The notes under the pieces are model-generated. The model ran no database searches and was not told where the DNA came from. It saw only the letters and a list, made by a program, of their open reading frames with translations. A stretch of DNA of 64,000 nucleotides from an uncultured Caulobacter sp. (GTDB lineage: Bacteria; Pseudomonadota; Alphaproteobacteria; Caulobacterales; Caulobacteraceae), in assembly GCA_913776195.1 (NCBI GenBank), contig CAJYMH010000017.1, positions 28,002 to 92,001 of the forward strand, given 5' to 3'. The position numbers and the translations under genes were made by a program. This document shows positions 9,648-19,545 of the stretch, one piece after another; position 1 is the stretch's first letter, and every line of letters begins with the position of its first letter.

Positions 9648-10934
9648 TTGGATCGAATCGCCATCACCGGCGGCGCGCAGTTGAACGGAGAAATTCCGAT
9701 CAGCGGCGCCAAGAACTCGGCAATCAAGCTCATGGCCGCCAGCCTGCTCACCGACGAGCCGCTGCGCCTGACCAACATGCCGCGTCTGGCCGACACGCGA
9801 TTCCTGGGCAAGCTGCTGACGCGCCTAGGCGCGTCGGTGGACGAGAAGGACGGCGCCGAGGGTTCGGAAACCGTTCTGCACGTGCCTGAGATCGTCAGCG
9901 CCATAGCGCCCTACGATCTGGTCCGTCAGATGCGCGCTTCGTTCAACGTGCTGGGCCCCCTGGTCGCCCGCACCGGCCAGGCTAAGGTCTCGCTGCCCGG
10001 CGGCTGCACCATCGGCGCGCGCCCGGTCGATCTGCACTTGCAGGCGCTGGAGGCGTTGGGCGCCAAGATCGACCTGCATGAAGGTTATGTCTTCGCCCAG
10101 GCTCCGCGGGGCCTGAAGGGCGCGGAGATCACCTTCCCCTTCGTTTCGGTGGGCGCGACCGAGCACGCCTTGCTGGCGGCGGTGTTGGCGAAGGGCGTTA
10201 CCGTCCTTCACAATTGTGCCTGTGAGCCGGAGATGATCGATCTGGCCGAGTGCCTGAACAAGATGGGCGCGAAGGTCGAAGGCGCGGGCACCCCGACCAT
10301 CACCATCACAGGCGTCGCCAAGCTGGGCGGCGCCACCCATGCGGTCATCCCGGATCGTATCGAGATGGGAACCTATGCCGTGGCCGCGGCCATGGCCGGA
10401 GGCGAGGTGCGGCTGACCAAGGCCCGCCCGGGCCTGATCGACGCCCTGCTGCGGAAGATCGAGGAAGCGGGCGCCAGCGTCACCGAGACCGCCGACGGCG
10501 TCATCATCAGGCGCGGCGGCTCGCGCCTGAAGGCGGTGGATGTGGAGACGGGCGTGTTCCCCGGCTTCGCCACCGACCTGCAGGCGCAGTTCATGTCCCT
10601 GATGACCACGGCCAAGGGCGAGAGCCGCATCCGCGAGACGATTTTCGAGAACCGCTTCATGCACGTGCCGGAACTGGCGCGCCTGGGCGCCGACATCTCG
10701 GTGTCGGGCGGCGAGGCGGTTGTGCGCGGCGTCGAGCAGTTGGAAGGGGCCGAGGTCATGGCCACCGACCTGCGCGCCTCGGTCAGCCTGGTCATCGCGG
10801 GCCTCGTGGCGCGCGGCGAGACCGTCGTTAGCCGAATCTATCACCTGGACCGTGGGTTCGAGCGTCTGGAGGAGAAGCTCGGCAATTGCGGAGCCCAGGT
10901 GCGCCGCATCCACGGCGAGCCGGACGAACTGTAA
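9648..10934 (+). CDS. murA: UDP-N-acetylglucosamine 1-carboxyvinyltransferase MurA
   Basis: Transfers enolpyruvate from PEP to UDP-GlcNAc, the first committed step of peptidoglycan synthesis, in the cytoplasm. The 428 residues match the family length. The start is TTG at 9648 (AGGGGAC ribosome site), giving [20 protein letters not shown], where the conserved K22-N23 pair follows. The catalytic loop [15 protein letters not shown] holds Cys120, the residue attacked by fosfomycin. First large gene of a packed plus-strand cluster; the next gene starts 3 bases after the stop. Confidence 0.98.
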   Translation: MDRIAITGGAQLNGEIPISGAKNSAIKLMAASLLTDEPLRLTNMPRLADTRFLGKLLTRLGASVDEKDGAEGSETVLHVPEIVSAIAPYDLVRQMRASFNVLGPLVARTGQAKVSLPGGCTIGARPVDLHLQALEALGAKIDLHEGYVFAQAPRGLKGAEITFPFVSVGATEHALLAAVLAKGVTVLHNCACEPEMIDLAECLNKMGAKVEGAGTPTITITGVAKLGGATHAVIPDRIEMGTYAVAAAMAGGEVRLTKARPGLIDALLRKIEEAGASVTETADGVIIRRGGSRLKAVDVETGVFPGFATDLQAQFMSLMTTAKGESRIRETIFENRFMHVPELARLGADISVSGGEAVVRGVEQLEGAEVMATDLRASVSLVIAGLVARGETVVSRIYHLDRGFERLEEKLGNCGAQVRRIHGEPDEL

Positions 10935-10937
10935 GCC

Positions 10938-11369
10938 ATGGCATCCCAACCGCTTCGACTTCTGGCGCACGACGACGGCGACCTGGCCGTGATCTCGGCC
11001 GCATTGCAGGATGCGCTGGCCAAGATCGGCGACATCACTTGGGAGCCGTCGGCCAAGCAGCTGACCCTGGCCTTCAACCGCTTCCGCTGGGAAGCCGGCG
11101 GCAAGGGGAAGGGGGAGCGCGTGCGTTCGGCCCTGCAACTGGCCCATGTGCAGTCGGTCCAGGCCCGCAAGCTGCGTCGCGAGGCCAAGGGCGCGGTCAT
11201 CGAGTTGCTGTCGATCAGTTTCGAGGCCGGAGCGGCTCCGGGCGGGACGATCCTGTTCAATTTCGCCGGCGGCGGTGATCTGCGCGCCGAGGTGGAATGC
11301 ATCGACGCGGTCCTGGCCGACGTCTCGCAACCGTGGCGCACCAGCCGCACTCCCGGCCACGACGTCTGA
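10938..11369 (+). CDS. DUF2948 family protein
   Basis: A 143-residue protein with the family's opening PLRLLAHDDGDLAVISAALQDA and the FNRFRWE segment, ending in the CIDAVLADVSQPW block. Members occur between murA and hisD across Alphaproteobacteria. Function is unknown. Only 3 bases separate it from murA, so it is probably co-transcribed. Confidence 0.88.
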   Translation: MASQPLRLLAHDDGDLAVISAALQDALAKIGDITWEPSAKQLTLAFNRFRWEAGGKGKGERVRSALQLAHVQSVQARKLRREAKGAVIELLSISFEAGAAPGGTILFNFAGGGDLRAEVECIDAVLADVSQPWRTSRTPGHDV

Positions 11370-11412
11370 GGCCGCCTTCGCCAGCCGGGCTTGATGTTGT
11401 ATAGCCCGGCTC

Positions 11413-12693
11413 ATGCGCCGGTTCCGATCTTCCGACCCCGACTTCGAATCCCGTTTTCAGGCCTTCGTGGGCGAGCAGCGGGGGTCGCCCGACGACGTCG
11501 GCGCCGCGGTTCGCTACGTCCTGCAGAATGTGCAGAATGAAGGCCTGCCGGCCGTGCTGCGGTTCGCGCGCCAGTTCGACAAGGTCGAGCTGACCGAGGA
11601 GACCATCCGCGTCACTCCCGAGGAGATCGCCGCCGGCGCCGCCGAATGCGACCCCGAGGTCCGCGAGGCCATCCGCATCGCCGCCGCGCGCATCAAGGCG
11701 TTTCACGAACGCCAGAAGCCGGCCGACCAGCGCTTCATTGATGAAACGGGCGTCGAGCTGGGCTGGCGCTGGACACCGCTGGAGGCCGTTGGCGTCTATG
11801 TGCCCGGCGGCCGGGCCGCCTATCCCTCGACCGTGTTGATGAACTGCGTGCCGGCCCAGGTGGCTGGGGTCGACCGCATCGCCATGGTGACGCCGCCTGG
11901 AAAGCTGCAGCCGGCGGTTCTGGCCGCCGCCCAGGAAGCAGGCGTCACCGAAATCTGGCGCGTGGGCGGGGCTCAGGCGGTGGCCGCCCTGGCCTTCGGC
12001 GCCGGGCCTATCGCGCCTGTTGATAAGATCGTCGGTCCAGGGAACGCCTTCGTCACCGCGGCGAAGCGGCAGATCTACGGGGTGGTCGGCATCGACGCCC
12101 TGGCGGGGCCGTCCGAGATCGTGGTGGTGGCGGACGGCAAGAACGACCCGAGCTGGATCGCCGCCGACCTGCTGTCCCAGGCCGAGCACGATCCCGCCGC
12201 CCAATCCATCCTTATCACTGACGACGAGGCTTTCGCCGACCGTGTGGAGCAGGCCATCGCCGCCGAGCTGGAGACCCTGGCTACCGCCGAGGACGCCCGC
12301 GAGTCCTGGAAGAACCACGGTGCGATCATCATCGCGCCCCTGGCCGACAGCCCGCGTCTGGTGAACATCCTGGCGCCGGAGCACGTGGAGTTCGCCCTCG
12401 ACGATCCGGAGGTCCTGTCCGACCAGGTGCGCCACGCCGGCGCAATCTTCCTGGGCCGGCACACGCCGGAAGCGATCGGCGACTACATCGCCGGGTCGAA
12501 CCACGTGCTGCCCACCAGCCGGGCGGCGCGCTTCCAGTCTGGCCTGTCGATCTACGACTTCCTCAAGCGCACCTCGATCGTGAAGTGCGACCCCGCGTCG
12601 TTCGCGCGGCTGGGTCCGCCGACGGTGGCCCTGGCCACGGCCGAGGGGCTGCCGGCTCACGCGCGATCCGCCGCGGTGCGGCTGAAGCCCTGA
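11413..12693 (+). CDS. hisD: Histidinol dehydrogenase
   Basis: Catalyses the last two steps of histidine synthesis, histidinol to histidine with two NAD, in the cytoplasm. The 426-residue chain contains [18 protein letters not shown], the [16 protein letters not shown] block, IDALAGPSE, and [10 protein letters not shown], whose Q256 and H259 are expected zinc ligands. It shares one base of its stop with the next gene's ATG. Other his genes are not in view. Confidence 0.98.
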   Translation: MRRFRSSDPDFESRFQAFVGEQRGSPDDVGAAVRYVLQNVQNEGLPAVLRFARQFDKVELTEETIRVTPEEIAAGAAECDPEVREAIRIAAARIKAFHERQKPADQRFIDETGVELGWRWTPLEAVGVYVPGGRAAYPSTVLMNCVPAQVAGVDRIAMVTPPGKLQPAVLAAAQEAGVTEIWRVGGAQAVAALAFGAGPIAPVDKIVGPGNAFVTAAKRQIYGVVGIDALAGPSEIVVVADGKNDPSWIAADLLSQAEHDPAAQSILITDDEAFADRVEQAIAAELETLATAEDARESWKNHGAIIIAPLADSPRLVNILAPEHVEFALDDPEVLSDQVRHAGAIFLGRHTPEAIGDYIAGSNHVLPTSRAARFQSGLSIYDFLKRTSIVKCDPASFARLGPPTVALATAEGLPAHARSAAVRLKP

Positions 12694-13160
12694 TGAGCGG
12701 GCCGCATTCGCTCAAGTCCGTCGAGATCGACGAAGAATCGCTGGCCGCCGCCTCTCGCGACCAGGAGCAGGAGCGGCAGGTTGCGATCTACGATCTGCTG
12801 GAGTCCAACAGCTTTCAGCCGGAGGGCGCGGCCGGCGGCCCGTACGACCTGAAGATCTCGCTGGTTGAGGGCCGTTTGGCCCTGGACATCGCCGGGCCGG
12901 ATTTCGCTTATCGGCATGTGCTGTCGCTGTCGCCGTTCCGGACGGTGATCAAGGACTACTTCATGGTCTGCGAGAGCTACTATCTCGCCATCCGAAACTC
13001 GACGCCGCAGCAGATCGAGGCCTTGGACATGGGGCGGCGCGGGCTGCACAACGAAGGCTCGTCCCTGCTGCGCGAGCGTCTGGACGGCAAGGTGCAGCTG
13101 GATTTCGACACCGCGCGGCGCCTTTTCACCCTCATCTGCGCCCTCCACTGGCGGGGCTGA
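12693..13160 (+). CDS. UPF0262 family protein
   Basis: A 155-residue protein with the family pattern [22 protein letters not shown], then [20 protein letters not shown] and [22 protein letters not shown]. The ATG overlaps the hisD stop by one base (TGATG), which fixes the start; the frame is open further upstream but only inside hisD. Function is unknown; it sits at this same place in many alphaproteobacterial genomes. Confidence 0.92.
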   Translation: MSGPHSLKSVEIDEESLAAASRDQEQERQVAIYDLLESNSFQPEGAAGGPYDLKISLVEGRLALDIAGPDFAYRHVLSLSPFRTVIKDYFMVCESYYLAIRNSTPQQIEALDMGRRGLHNEGSSLLRERLDGKVQLDFDTARRLFTLICALHWRG

Positions 13161-13164
13161 TCCC

Positions 13165-13620
13165 GTGGTCGAGCTTCCGGGGGCGGTGCTGTTCGCCTGC
13201 AACTTCAACCGCGTTCGTTCGCCCATGGCCGAGGGGCTGCTGCGGCTGCGGTTCGGGGACCGGATCTTTGTGGATTCGTGCGGTCTGAAGGCCGACCCCG
13301 CCGGTCGAGCCGCCGACCCTTTCGCCCAGGCGGTGATGGACGAGCTCGGCTTCGACCTTTCGGCGCACCGGGCCAAGACCTTCGCCGAGCTGGAGGACGA
13401 ATCCTTCGACATGGTCATCTCCCTGACGCCAGAGGCGCAGCACCGGGCGGTGGAGCTGGCGCGGGGCAGGGCGGTGGAGATCCTGTACTGGCCGACCATC
13501 GACCCGACCCTGGCCGAGGGTTCGCGGGAGTCGGTGATCGAGGCCTACCGCAAGGTGCGCGACGATCTGGCCGCCGCGATTCAGCGCCGCTTCGGCGTGA
13601 CATCGACGTTCGGCGGCTGA
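13165..13620 (+). CDS. Low-molecular-weight protein-tyrosine phosphatase
   Basis: A 151-residue member of the LMW-PTP/ArsC-type fold. The phosphate loop CNFNRVRS (C12-X5-R18) is near the N-terminus and the WPTIDPTL segment carries the DP general-acid pair. It would hydrolyse phosphotyrosine or a similar ester; the substrate is not known. The start is GTG at 13165, four bases after UPF0262. The low CX5R position and this context match the alphaproteobacterial cluster homologue. Confidence 0.88.
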   Translation: MVELPGAVLFACNFNRVRSPMAEGLLRLRFGDRIFVDSCGLKADPAGRAADPFAQAVMDELGFDLSAHRAKTFAELEDESFDMVISLTPEAQHRAVELARGRAVEILYWPTIDPTLAEGSRESVIEAYRKVRDDLAAAIQRRFGVTSTFGG

Positions 13621-13656
13621 GCAAGCTATATGGCGGCACCCGCCGCCCGAGGATCC

Positions 13657-14250
13657 ATGAGCCAGACTGACAACGCCCGCCCCCAGCTCGTCCTGGCCAG
13701 CGCCAGCCCGCGCCGCCTGGACCTGCTGCGTCAGGTCGGGATCGAGCCCGACCGCGTGGCGCCCGCCGATATCGACGAGACTCCTCTGCGCGACGAGACG
13801 CCCCGCCGACTGGCCCTGCGGCTGGCGGTGGAGAAGGCGGCGGCTGCGGCGGCGAGCGAACCCGACGCGGTGGTGCTGGGCGCGGACACGGTGGTCTGCG
13901 TCGGGCGACGAATCCTGCCTAAGGCCGAGACGGAGGCGGAGGCGCGCCAGTGTCTTACGCTTCTATCCGGCCGCGCTCACAAGGTGCTGACCGGAATCGC
14001 CGCGGTGGCGCCCGGCGGGCGGAAGGCCTCCCGCCTGGTGGAGACGCGCCTGCACGTCAAACGCCTGACCACGGCCGAGATCGAGGCCTATGTCGCCAGC
14101 GGCGAATGGAAGGGCAAGGCCGGGGGCTATGGCATACAGGGACGGGCGGGGGCTTTCATCCTCGGCCTGGACGGCTCCTATTCCGGGGTGGTCGGGTTGC
14201 CGCTCTATGAGACTGTGAATCTGCTTTCGGGACTTGGGTGGCGCGCATGA
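13657..14250 (+). CDS. Maf-like nucleotide pyrophosphatase
   Basis: Hydrolyses non-canonical or canonical NTPs to NMP and pyrophosphate, a house-cleaning role often linked to septum formation. Motifs: [18 protein letters not shown] at the N-terminus, [11 protein letters not shown] in the middle, and [19 protein letters not shown] near the C-terminus. I chose ATG 13657 (CGAGGA upstream); an in-frame ATG at 13630 would add nine residues without family likeness. Its stop overlaps the next ATG (ATGA), so translation is coupled. Confidence 0.92.
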   Translation: MSQTDNARPQLVLASASPRRLDLLRQVGIEPDRVAPADIDETPLRDETPRRLALRLAVEKAAAAAASEPDAVVLGADTVVCVGRRILPKAETEAEARQCLTLLSGRAHKVLTGIAAVAPGGRKASRLVETRLHVKRLTTAEIEAYVASGEWKGKAGGYGIQGRAGAFILGLDGSYSGVVGLPLYETVNLLSGLGWRA

Positions 14251-15293
14251 GCGAAGATCGTTGGCTTTTTCTCGACCGGGCCATCGGCGAGACGCGCGGC
14301 CTGATCGTGCACGACGGCCGGCCAGAGCGGCTGGTCATCCAGCGTGACGGCGACGATCCGGTCCTGACCGAGGGCGCGCGCTCCATCGCCCGCGTTCGCA
14401 AGATAGAGAAGGTGATGTCGAGCGCCTTCCTCGAGCTGCCGGGCGGCGCCGAGGCGATCCTGGCGCTGAAACCCGACATGCCGCCGCTGGTCCAGGGCGG
14501 ATCGGTGGAGATCGAGATCAAGAGCGAGCCGCGCAACGGCAAGCTGGCGGTGGCCCGCTTCATCGAGGAGGCGAAGGGCGCGCCGCGCCTGACCGCGGAG
14601 CCGGGAGACCTCGCCGAGCAACTGATGCTTTGGGCGGGGACCGAAGAGGTGTTCGAGGGGCCGGAGGCGCGCGCCGCCATCGACGAGGCCGAGGAAGAGA
14701 TCCTGCTCACCGTTCACGCCCTGCCGGGCGGGGGGACGATCAGCATCGAGCCGACTCGCGCCCTGATCGCCGTGGACGTCGATCTGGGCGACCGTGGCGG
14801 ACAGGATTCGAAGAAGGTCACCCGCAACGCCAACATGACCGCCCTGACGGTCGGCGCGCGGCTGATGCGGTTGAAGGGTCTGGGCGGACTGGTGGTCTAT
14901 GACCTGGTCGGTCGAGGCCACGACGGACACGCCCTGCTCGGCGTGGCGCGCAAGGCCTTCGCGCCGGACAATCCCGGCGTGGCCATCGGCGCGATCAGCC
15001 GGTTCGGCACGATGGAGATGACGATCCCCCGACGCCGTCGTTCGGTGCTGGAGATCCTGCGCGGACCCGACGGCCGGCTGACCCACCAGACCCTGGCGCT
15101 TCGTCTGGTTCGGATGATCGAGCGGGAAGGGGCCGCCTCGCCCGGCGGACAGTTGCAGGCATTCTGCGCGCCGGCCGTGGCCAAGGCGGTCGAACCCTAT
15201 CTGCCTAAGCTTCGCGACAAACTGGGCTCCCGGTTCGAGGTTCAGGCCTCGGATCGCGGCGGTCCCGAGCACCTGGAAGTGGTTAGCAAATGA
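14247..15293 (+). CDS. Short ribonuclease E/G family protein
   Basis: A 348-residue member of the RNase E/G catalytic family. Visible blocks are the N-terminal S1-like part, [12 protein letters not shown] (metal-site aspartates, equivalent to VDVNSG of RNase E) and [17 protein letters not shown] (equivalent to the IDFIDM block). It is shorter than RNase G and lacks the large C-terminal scaffold, so it is the compact alphaproteobacterial paralogue rather than the degradosome RNase E. The ATG at 14247 overlaps the Maf stop. Confidence 0.85.
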   Translation: MSEDRWLFLDRAIGETRGLIVHDGRPERLVIQRDGDDPVLTEGARSIARVRKIEKVMSSAFLELPGGAEAILALKPDMPPLVQGGSVEIEIKSEPRNGKLAVARFIEEAKGAPRLTAEPGDLAEQLMLWAGTEEVFEGPEARAAIDEAEEEILLTVHALPGGGTISIEPTRALIAVDVDLGDRGGQDSKKVTRNANMTALTVGARLMRLKGLGGLVVYDLVGRGHDGHALLGVARKAFAPDNPGVAIGAISRFGTMEMTIPRRRRSVLEILRGPDGRLTHQTLALRLVRMIEREGAASPGGQLQAFCAPAVAKAVEPYLPKLRDKLGSRFEVQASDRGGPEHLEVVSK

Positions 15294-15472
15294 GCAAGGG
15301 CTGCCCGATCTGCGCAAAGCCGACCGATCCGGCCTTCAAGCCGTTCTGCTCGAAGCGTTGCGCCGACGTCGACCTGCAGCGATGGCTGGTGGGAAGCTAC
15401 GCCGTTCCCGGCGGCCGCGGCGAGGAGCAGGAAGAGGGGGGCTCCATCCCGTTTTCCGACGACGAAGAATAA
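15290..15472 (+). CDS. yacG: DNA gyrase inhibitor YacG (zinc protein)
   Basis: A 60-residue zinc-ribbon protein with ligands C5-x2-C8 and C20-x3-C24, followed by the conserved RCADVDLQRWL helix and an acidic tail. YacG binds GyrB and inhibits DNA binding by gyrase. Its ATG overlaps the RNase stop (ATGA). Confidence 0.93.
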   Translation: MSKGCPICAKPTDPAFKPFCSKRCADVDLQRWLVGSYAVPGGRGEEQEEGGSIPFSDDEE

Positions 15473-15575
15473 GATGCAGGACCGGCTGGACAGGCCGGAT
15501 CGTCTCTTCTATAGACGCGGCTCCCGCGAAGGCGGGGACGCTTTGAAGCCTGATTTGACGGGCTCCAAAGAGGAT

Positions 15576-15651
15576 GCCTGGGTAGCTCAGTTGGTAGAGC
15601 AGCGGATTGAAAATCCGCGTGTCGCTGGTTCGATTCCGGCCCCAGGCACCA
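15576..15651 (+). tRNA. tRNA-Phe (GAA)
   Basis: 76-base cloverleaf with encoded CCA: acceptor GCCTGGG/CCCAGGC, anticodon loop TTGAAAA (GAA), T loop TTCGATT, A73. It closes the murA-yacG cluster. Confidence 0.97.
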
Positions 15652-16131
15652 CCTCCCACAATTTCCCCGAAAAAATAGATCATCCCTCCAGATGCGGCTT
15701 TTCGCCCGCATCGCGTCTTACGCAGCCGCAACGCGGATAATGCCGAGGAGGGGGAATTTTTGCTGTTTTGCGACAGTTTTATTTTGTGCAGCGCAATGAA
15801 CCTAACGTCGTTAGGTCGCTCTCGATGAAATATCTCTCAAGCGAAGGCCTTGACGATAGGGCAATGGTTCGCCAAAGGACCAAGACCGCAATTCTGACAT
15901 TGCGGTAATTCTCGGATGGCTCTCGGGCTGTTCGAGGCCCTCGCGCCTTCGAAACGCGGTTCCGTCCTTTGGGTTCGGTGCAGCGTTGCGGGTCGGGCGC
16001 AGCGAAGCGGTGTTGGGAGTAGAGCTCAAACTAACGAAGTGATGCTTCTCAACATGTTCGTAGGGTGGAGACGCTTTCGCGCGACGACCCTTGTGTCCAA
16101 ACGTGCTAGACCAATCAGGAACTGGCGACAG
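15652..16131 (+). promoter_or_regulatory. Long upstream region of exbB
   Basis: About 480 bases with no convincing gene. It is AT-rich around 15750-15800 (TTTTTGCTGTTTTGCGACAG, then TTTTATTTTG), unlike the flanking genes, and contains the inverted repeat at 15800-15816. A frame open from 15916 runs into exbB, but its product up to 16131 has no family likeness; the 5' region is more likely a leader. It may hold an iron-responsive or other regulatory site. Confidence 0.5.
15800..15816. promoter_or_regulatory. Inverted repeat ACCTAACG-T-CGTTAGGT
   Basis: Two perfect 8-bp arms around a single T, next to an AT-rich promoter-like patch about 330 bases before exbB. It is shaped like an operator for a dimer; it does not resemble a Fur box closely. 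Confidence 0.45.
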
Positions 16132-16926
16132 ATGCTCAACAAACGACTGACTACCATTCTCGGCCTCGCCGGCGCTGCGGCGCTCATGGCGGCCGCCCCG
16201 GCGCTCGCTCAAGACGCTCCGGCTCAGATCGCCCACGCCGGCAAGCTCACGCCTGTCCAGATGTTCCTTGACGCCGAACCGGTCGTTAAGGTCGTCATGA
16301 TCGGCCTGGTGCTGGCTTCGGTGTTCTCGTGGGTGCTGCTGATCAGCAAGCTCTTCGAGTTCGGCGGGCTCAACAAGCAATCGGACAAGTACCTGGAAGC
16401 TTTCCGCGGTGCGAAGACGATCGCCGATATCGGCCGTCTCTCTTCCTCGGAAGAGTTTGAAGGCAACCCGATGGCCGACATGGCCGCGGCCGCCTCTTCG
16501 GAAATCGAACTTTCCCGTCAAGCCGGCCTTCAGGTCTCGGGCGCTCACCGCGACTCGACCCTGGTCCGCGTTCAAACCGCCATCAACGCTGTGCAAGCCA
16601 ACCTGGCCAAGCGCCTCGGCGGCGGCATGACGTTCCTGGCTTCGGTCGGTTCGGCTGGTCCGTTCATCGGTCTGTTCGGCACCGTGTACGGGATCATGAA
16701 CTCGTTCATCGGTATCGCGAACACCAACACGACCAACCTGGCCGTCGTCGCTCCCGGTATCGCCGAAGCGCTGCTCGCCACGGGTATCGGTCTGTTCGCC
16801 GCCATTCCGGCGGTTATCTTCTACAACTACTTCCAGACCCGCATCTCGGCTTACGGGACGCGCGCTGAAGGTTTTGTGGCTGAACTGACCAACGCTCTGT
16901 CGCGTCAGCTCGACAAGGGGGCCTAA
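16132..16926 (+). CDS. exbB: ExbB, proton-channel subunit of the TonB energising complex
   Basis: Inner-membrane MotA/TolQ/ExbB protein of 264 residues. The N-terminus looks like a cleavable signal peptide (LTTILGLAGAAALMAAAPAL, AQDA), common in the longer ExbB forms. Three membrane segments follow: VVKVVMIGLVLASVFSWVLL, the GPFIGLFGTVYGIMNSF block typical of the family, and EALLATGIGLFAAIPAVIFY. It drives TonB with the proton gradient together with ExbD. The start is ATG 16132 with AGGA upstream. First gene of exbB-exbD-tonB. Confidence 0.95.
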   Translation: MLNKRLTTILGLAGAAALMAAAPALAQDAPAQIAHAGKLTPVQMFLDAEPVVKVVMIGLVLASVFSWVLLISKLFEFGGLNKQSDKYLEAFRGAKTIADIGRLSSSEEFEGNPMADMAAAASSEIELSRQAGLQVSGAHRDSTLVRVQTAINAVQANLAKRLGGGMTFLASVGSAGPFIGLFGTVYGIMNSFIGIANTNTTNLAVVAPGIAEALLATGIGLFAAIPAVIFYNYFQTRISAYGTRAEGFVAELTNALSRQLDKGA

Positions 16927-16931
16927 GACCT

Positions 16932-17369
16932 ATGGGCGCCAAACTCTCTGGAGGGGGCGGCGGTAGGTTCAACGTCGAACAGAACAGCGAGATCAACGTC
17001 ACGCCGTTCGTCGATGTGATGCTGGTTCTCCTGATCATCTTCATGGTGGCGGCTCCGCTAGCCACCGTGTCGGTGGAAGTGGACCTCCCGCCTGCGGTCG
17101 CGAAAGCGTCGCAGAACCCGCCGAAACCGGTCTACATCTCGATCCAGTCCAATGGGGCGATCTACATCGGGGACTTCGAAACCTCGGTGGATACCATGGG
17201 CGAGGACCTGAAGAAGAACGTGGGCCGTCGCGACCCGACCAAGGAGCGCATTTACATCCGTGCTGACAAGCAAACCCGCTACGGGGCTTTCATGCAGGTG
17301 ATGAATACGCTTCAGGACAACGGGTTCTATAGCGTGGCGCTGATCGGCGCCGACGCGGCTGCTTCGTAG
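16932..17369 (+). CDS. exbD: ExbD, second channel subunit
   Basis: A 145-residue protein with a short cytoplasmic N-terminus, one membrane helix and a periplasmic domain. The INVTPFVDVMLVLLIIFMV segment carries Asp28, the expected proton-carrying residue. The periplasmic part (VYISIQSNGAIYIGDFE, ERIYIRADKQTRYG) is typical. It starts 5 bases after exbB. Confidence 0.96.
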   Translation: MGAKLSGGGGGRFNVEQNSEINVTPFVDVMLVLLIIFMVAAPLATVSVEVDLPPAVAKASQNPPKPVYISIQSNGAIYIGDFETSVDTMGEDLKKNVGRRDPTKERIYIRADKQTRYGAFMQVMNTLQDNGFYSVALIGADAAAS

Positions 17370-17383
17370 GGGTGCATGGTTGA

Positions 17384-18109
<726 letters not shown>

Positions 18110-18135
18110 GGTCCGCGAGAGCGAACAAAATGAAG

Positions 18136-18170
18136 CGCCCCGGAGAGCGATCTCTGGGGCGTTTTCTTTG
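18136..18170 (+). terminator. Rho-independent terminator of the exbB-exbD-tonB operon
   Basis: An 11-bp stem (one G-T pair), GCGA loop, then TTTTCTTTG. It lies 27 bases after the tonB stop. Confidence 0.9.
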
Positions 18171-18249
18171 TTATGATCCGGTTGTGAAAGACGCCTTTGG
18201 CGCTTGATCCCAAGCGCCCAGGAGACTAAATGACACCCCTCGCGAATGC

Positions 18250-18326
18250 GCCGCCTTAGCTCAGTTGGTTAGAGCGCTAGATTGTGGCTCTAGAGGTCCT
18301 CAGTTCGAACCTGAGAGGTGGTACCA
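18250..18326 (+). tRNA. tRNA-His (GTG), integration site of the prophage
   Basis: 77-base cloverleaf with encoded CCA: acceptor GCCGCCT/AGGTGGT, anticodon loop TTGTGGC (GTG), T arm CTCAG/CTGAG. The base before G1 is C and the discriminator is A73, so the nearly universal G-1:C73 identity pair is absent. A group of Alphaproteobacteria including Caulobacter is known to have such a tRNA-His with a matching HisRS. The 3' half, from position 30, is the left copy of the prophage attachment core, and the gene remains intact after integration. Confidence 0.97.
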
Positions 18327-18331
18327 TTCGC
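18279..18331. repeat. attL core (53 bp)
   Basis: Identical to 57628-57680. It begins in the anticodon stem of tRNA-His (tRNA position 30) and ends 5 bases past the CCA. The flanking bases differ on both sides of the two copies, which sets the limits. Confidence 0.96.
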
Positions 18332-18342
18332 AAGACCTTGAG

Positions 18343-18372
18343 GGGCTTCGGTTTTCGGACCGGAGCCCTTTC
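18343..18372 (+). terminator. Phage-supplied terminator after tRNA-His
   Basis: A 9-bp stem (GGGCTTCGG/CCGGAGCCC, one G-T pair) with an 8-base loop and a TTT tail, just inside attL. It replaces the chromosomal terminator, which integration moved to 57686. It may also work in the opposite direction for the integrase, whose stop is at 18391. Confidence 0.65.
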
Positions 18373-18388
18373 GCGTACCTGACCCCAA

Positions 18389-18420
18389 TTTTACACCTTT
18401 TTTACACCGGGTTTTACACC
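18389..18420. repeat. Three TTTTACACC direct repeats, probable integrase arm sites
   Basis: Copies start at 18389, 18400 and 18412, spaced about one helical turn (11 and 12 bp). They lie inside the last codons of the integrase, giving the C-terminal GVKPGVKKV. An 8/9 match (TTTTACACT) lies 40 bases before attR at 57580. Tandem helically phased repeats beside a core are typical of arm-type sites for tyrosine integrases. Confidence 0.6.
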
Positions 18421-19545
18421 GGCGTTCGGGGTGCGTTCCCGCAGCGCCGCGATCTTCTCCGCGGCGTTGTCGGAGAGGCGCAGCCGGTCGGCCTGGCGGC
18501 GGTACTGGGCGAAGCTGCTGGGGCTGCTGTGGCCCAGGAGGGCGGCGCCTTCGGCATCCGTGCAGCCGGATAGGGCGGCTTCCACGCCCCGGGTGTGCCG
18601 CAGGCCGTGAAGGTCATAGGCGTCGCCGTCGATGGCACCTTCCCGGGCCAGCTGCTCGATGACCTTCTTCAGCTCTTGGCCGAGGCCGTCCTCGGTGTAT
18701 CGCTTGCCCTCGAGGTTGAAGACCAACGTCATGGGCGTCAGCGGCTTCGCCCCGGCGGCCAGCTTGCGGCCGCGGCGGGCTTCGTCCGACGGCGCTGCCG
18801 GGATGGTCGCCAGCCATGCGGTCAGCTCTGGATCCTCGATCTGGTCGACCGAAACCCTCTTCTTGCCGCTGAGGAACGCGAAGCGCCCCTGTCGCCGCGC
18901 CGCCTTCGTGAGGACGACCAGGTCGCCGCGCCGGGCGCCAACATAGCGGCCGATCGCGATCGCCCTGGCCAGGCCATAGTTCTTGCGGCGGATGCAGCGC
19001 ATGATCGCGGCCTCGACGACGCAGATCGGCCAGACGATGTGCGGCTCCTCAAGCGTTCTCGGCCGGGAGACCTCGCCGACCAGGCTGAATGGATCCTGTG
19101 TGAGGGTGCCGGCGACCAAGCAGGGCTTCAGGACGTTCTTCAGGCACTGCCGCCGCAGGTTGGCGGCGCGGTGACCACGATCTGCCCAGGCGTTCATGAG
19201 GTCGTTGACGAACGCCGGGGTGAAGGCGGCGATCGGCAAGTTGCCCAGGTCCTGGTCGAACTCCTTCATGAAGCTGCGGTACTGGGCCTTGGTCTCCTCG
19301 CCGAGGATCTTGAACTTGTGGTTCTCAAGCTCGTAGGCGCGCGTGGCCTGTCGAAGGGTGCCGGGAAGGGCCTTCGCCGGCGCCAGCTGCGCGAGCCAAG
19401 CCTTAACCTCCAACTCAAGCGCCGAGCCGGCTTCCTCACCCGGAGGGGGCAGAGGCGACTGCAGCGCGATGCGCGGCAAGCCCTTCTTGCGGAGGTAGAG
19501 ATAGACCCCGCCATTCTCGGCCGGGATCTCCTGAACGTACTTCAT
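18391..19545 (-). CDS. int: Phage integrase (tyrosine recombinase)
   Basis: A 384-residue tyrosine recombinase that would insert and, with the excisionase, excise the phage at tRNA-His. Domains: an N-terminal arm-binding region (about 1-65), a SAM-like core-binding domain (about 66-165) and the catalytic domain. Catalytic residues read as R205 (GARRGD), H313 and R316 (DLHGLRHTRG), H339 (LLGHSSPSS) and the nucleophile Y348 (SFAQYRR). It is the last gene of the leftward operon, adjacent to attL. Its start overlaps the upstream stop by 4 bases. Confidence 0.95.
   Translation of the reverse strand: MKYVQEIPAENGGVYLYLRKKGLPRIALQSPLPPPGEEAGSALELEVKAWLAQLAPAKALPGTLRQATRAYELENHKFKILGEETKAQYRSFMKEFDQDLGNLPIAAFTPAFVNDLMNAWADRGHRAANLRRQCLKNVLKPCLVAGTLTQDPFSLVGEVSRPRTLEEPHIVWPICVVEAAIMRCIRRKNYGLARAIAIGRYVGARRGDLVVLTKAARRQGRFAFLSGKKRVSVDQIEDPELTAWLATIPAAPSDEARRGRKLAAGAKPLTPMTLVFNLEGKRYTEDGLGQELKKVIEQLAREGAIDGDAYDLHGLRHTRGVEAALSGCTDAEGAALLGHSSPSSFAQYRRQADRLRLSDNAAEKIAALRERTPNAGVKPGVKKV

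Noticed and set aside
9825..11414. Long minus-strand frame opposite murA and DUF2948
   Set aside because: Product is His/Gln/Arg-rich with no domain, and the plus-strand genes are certain.
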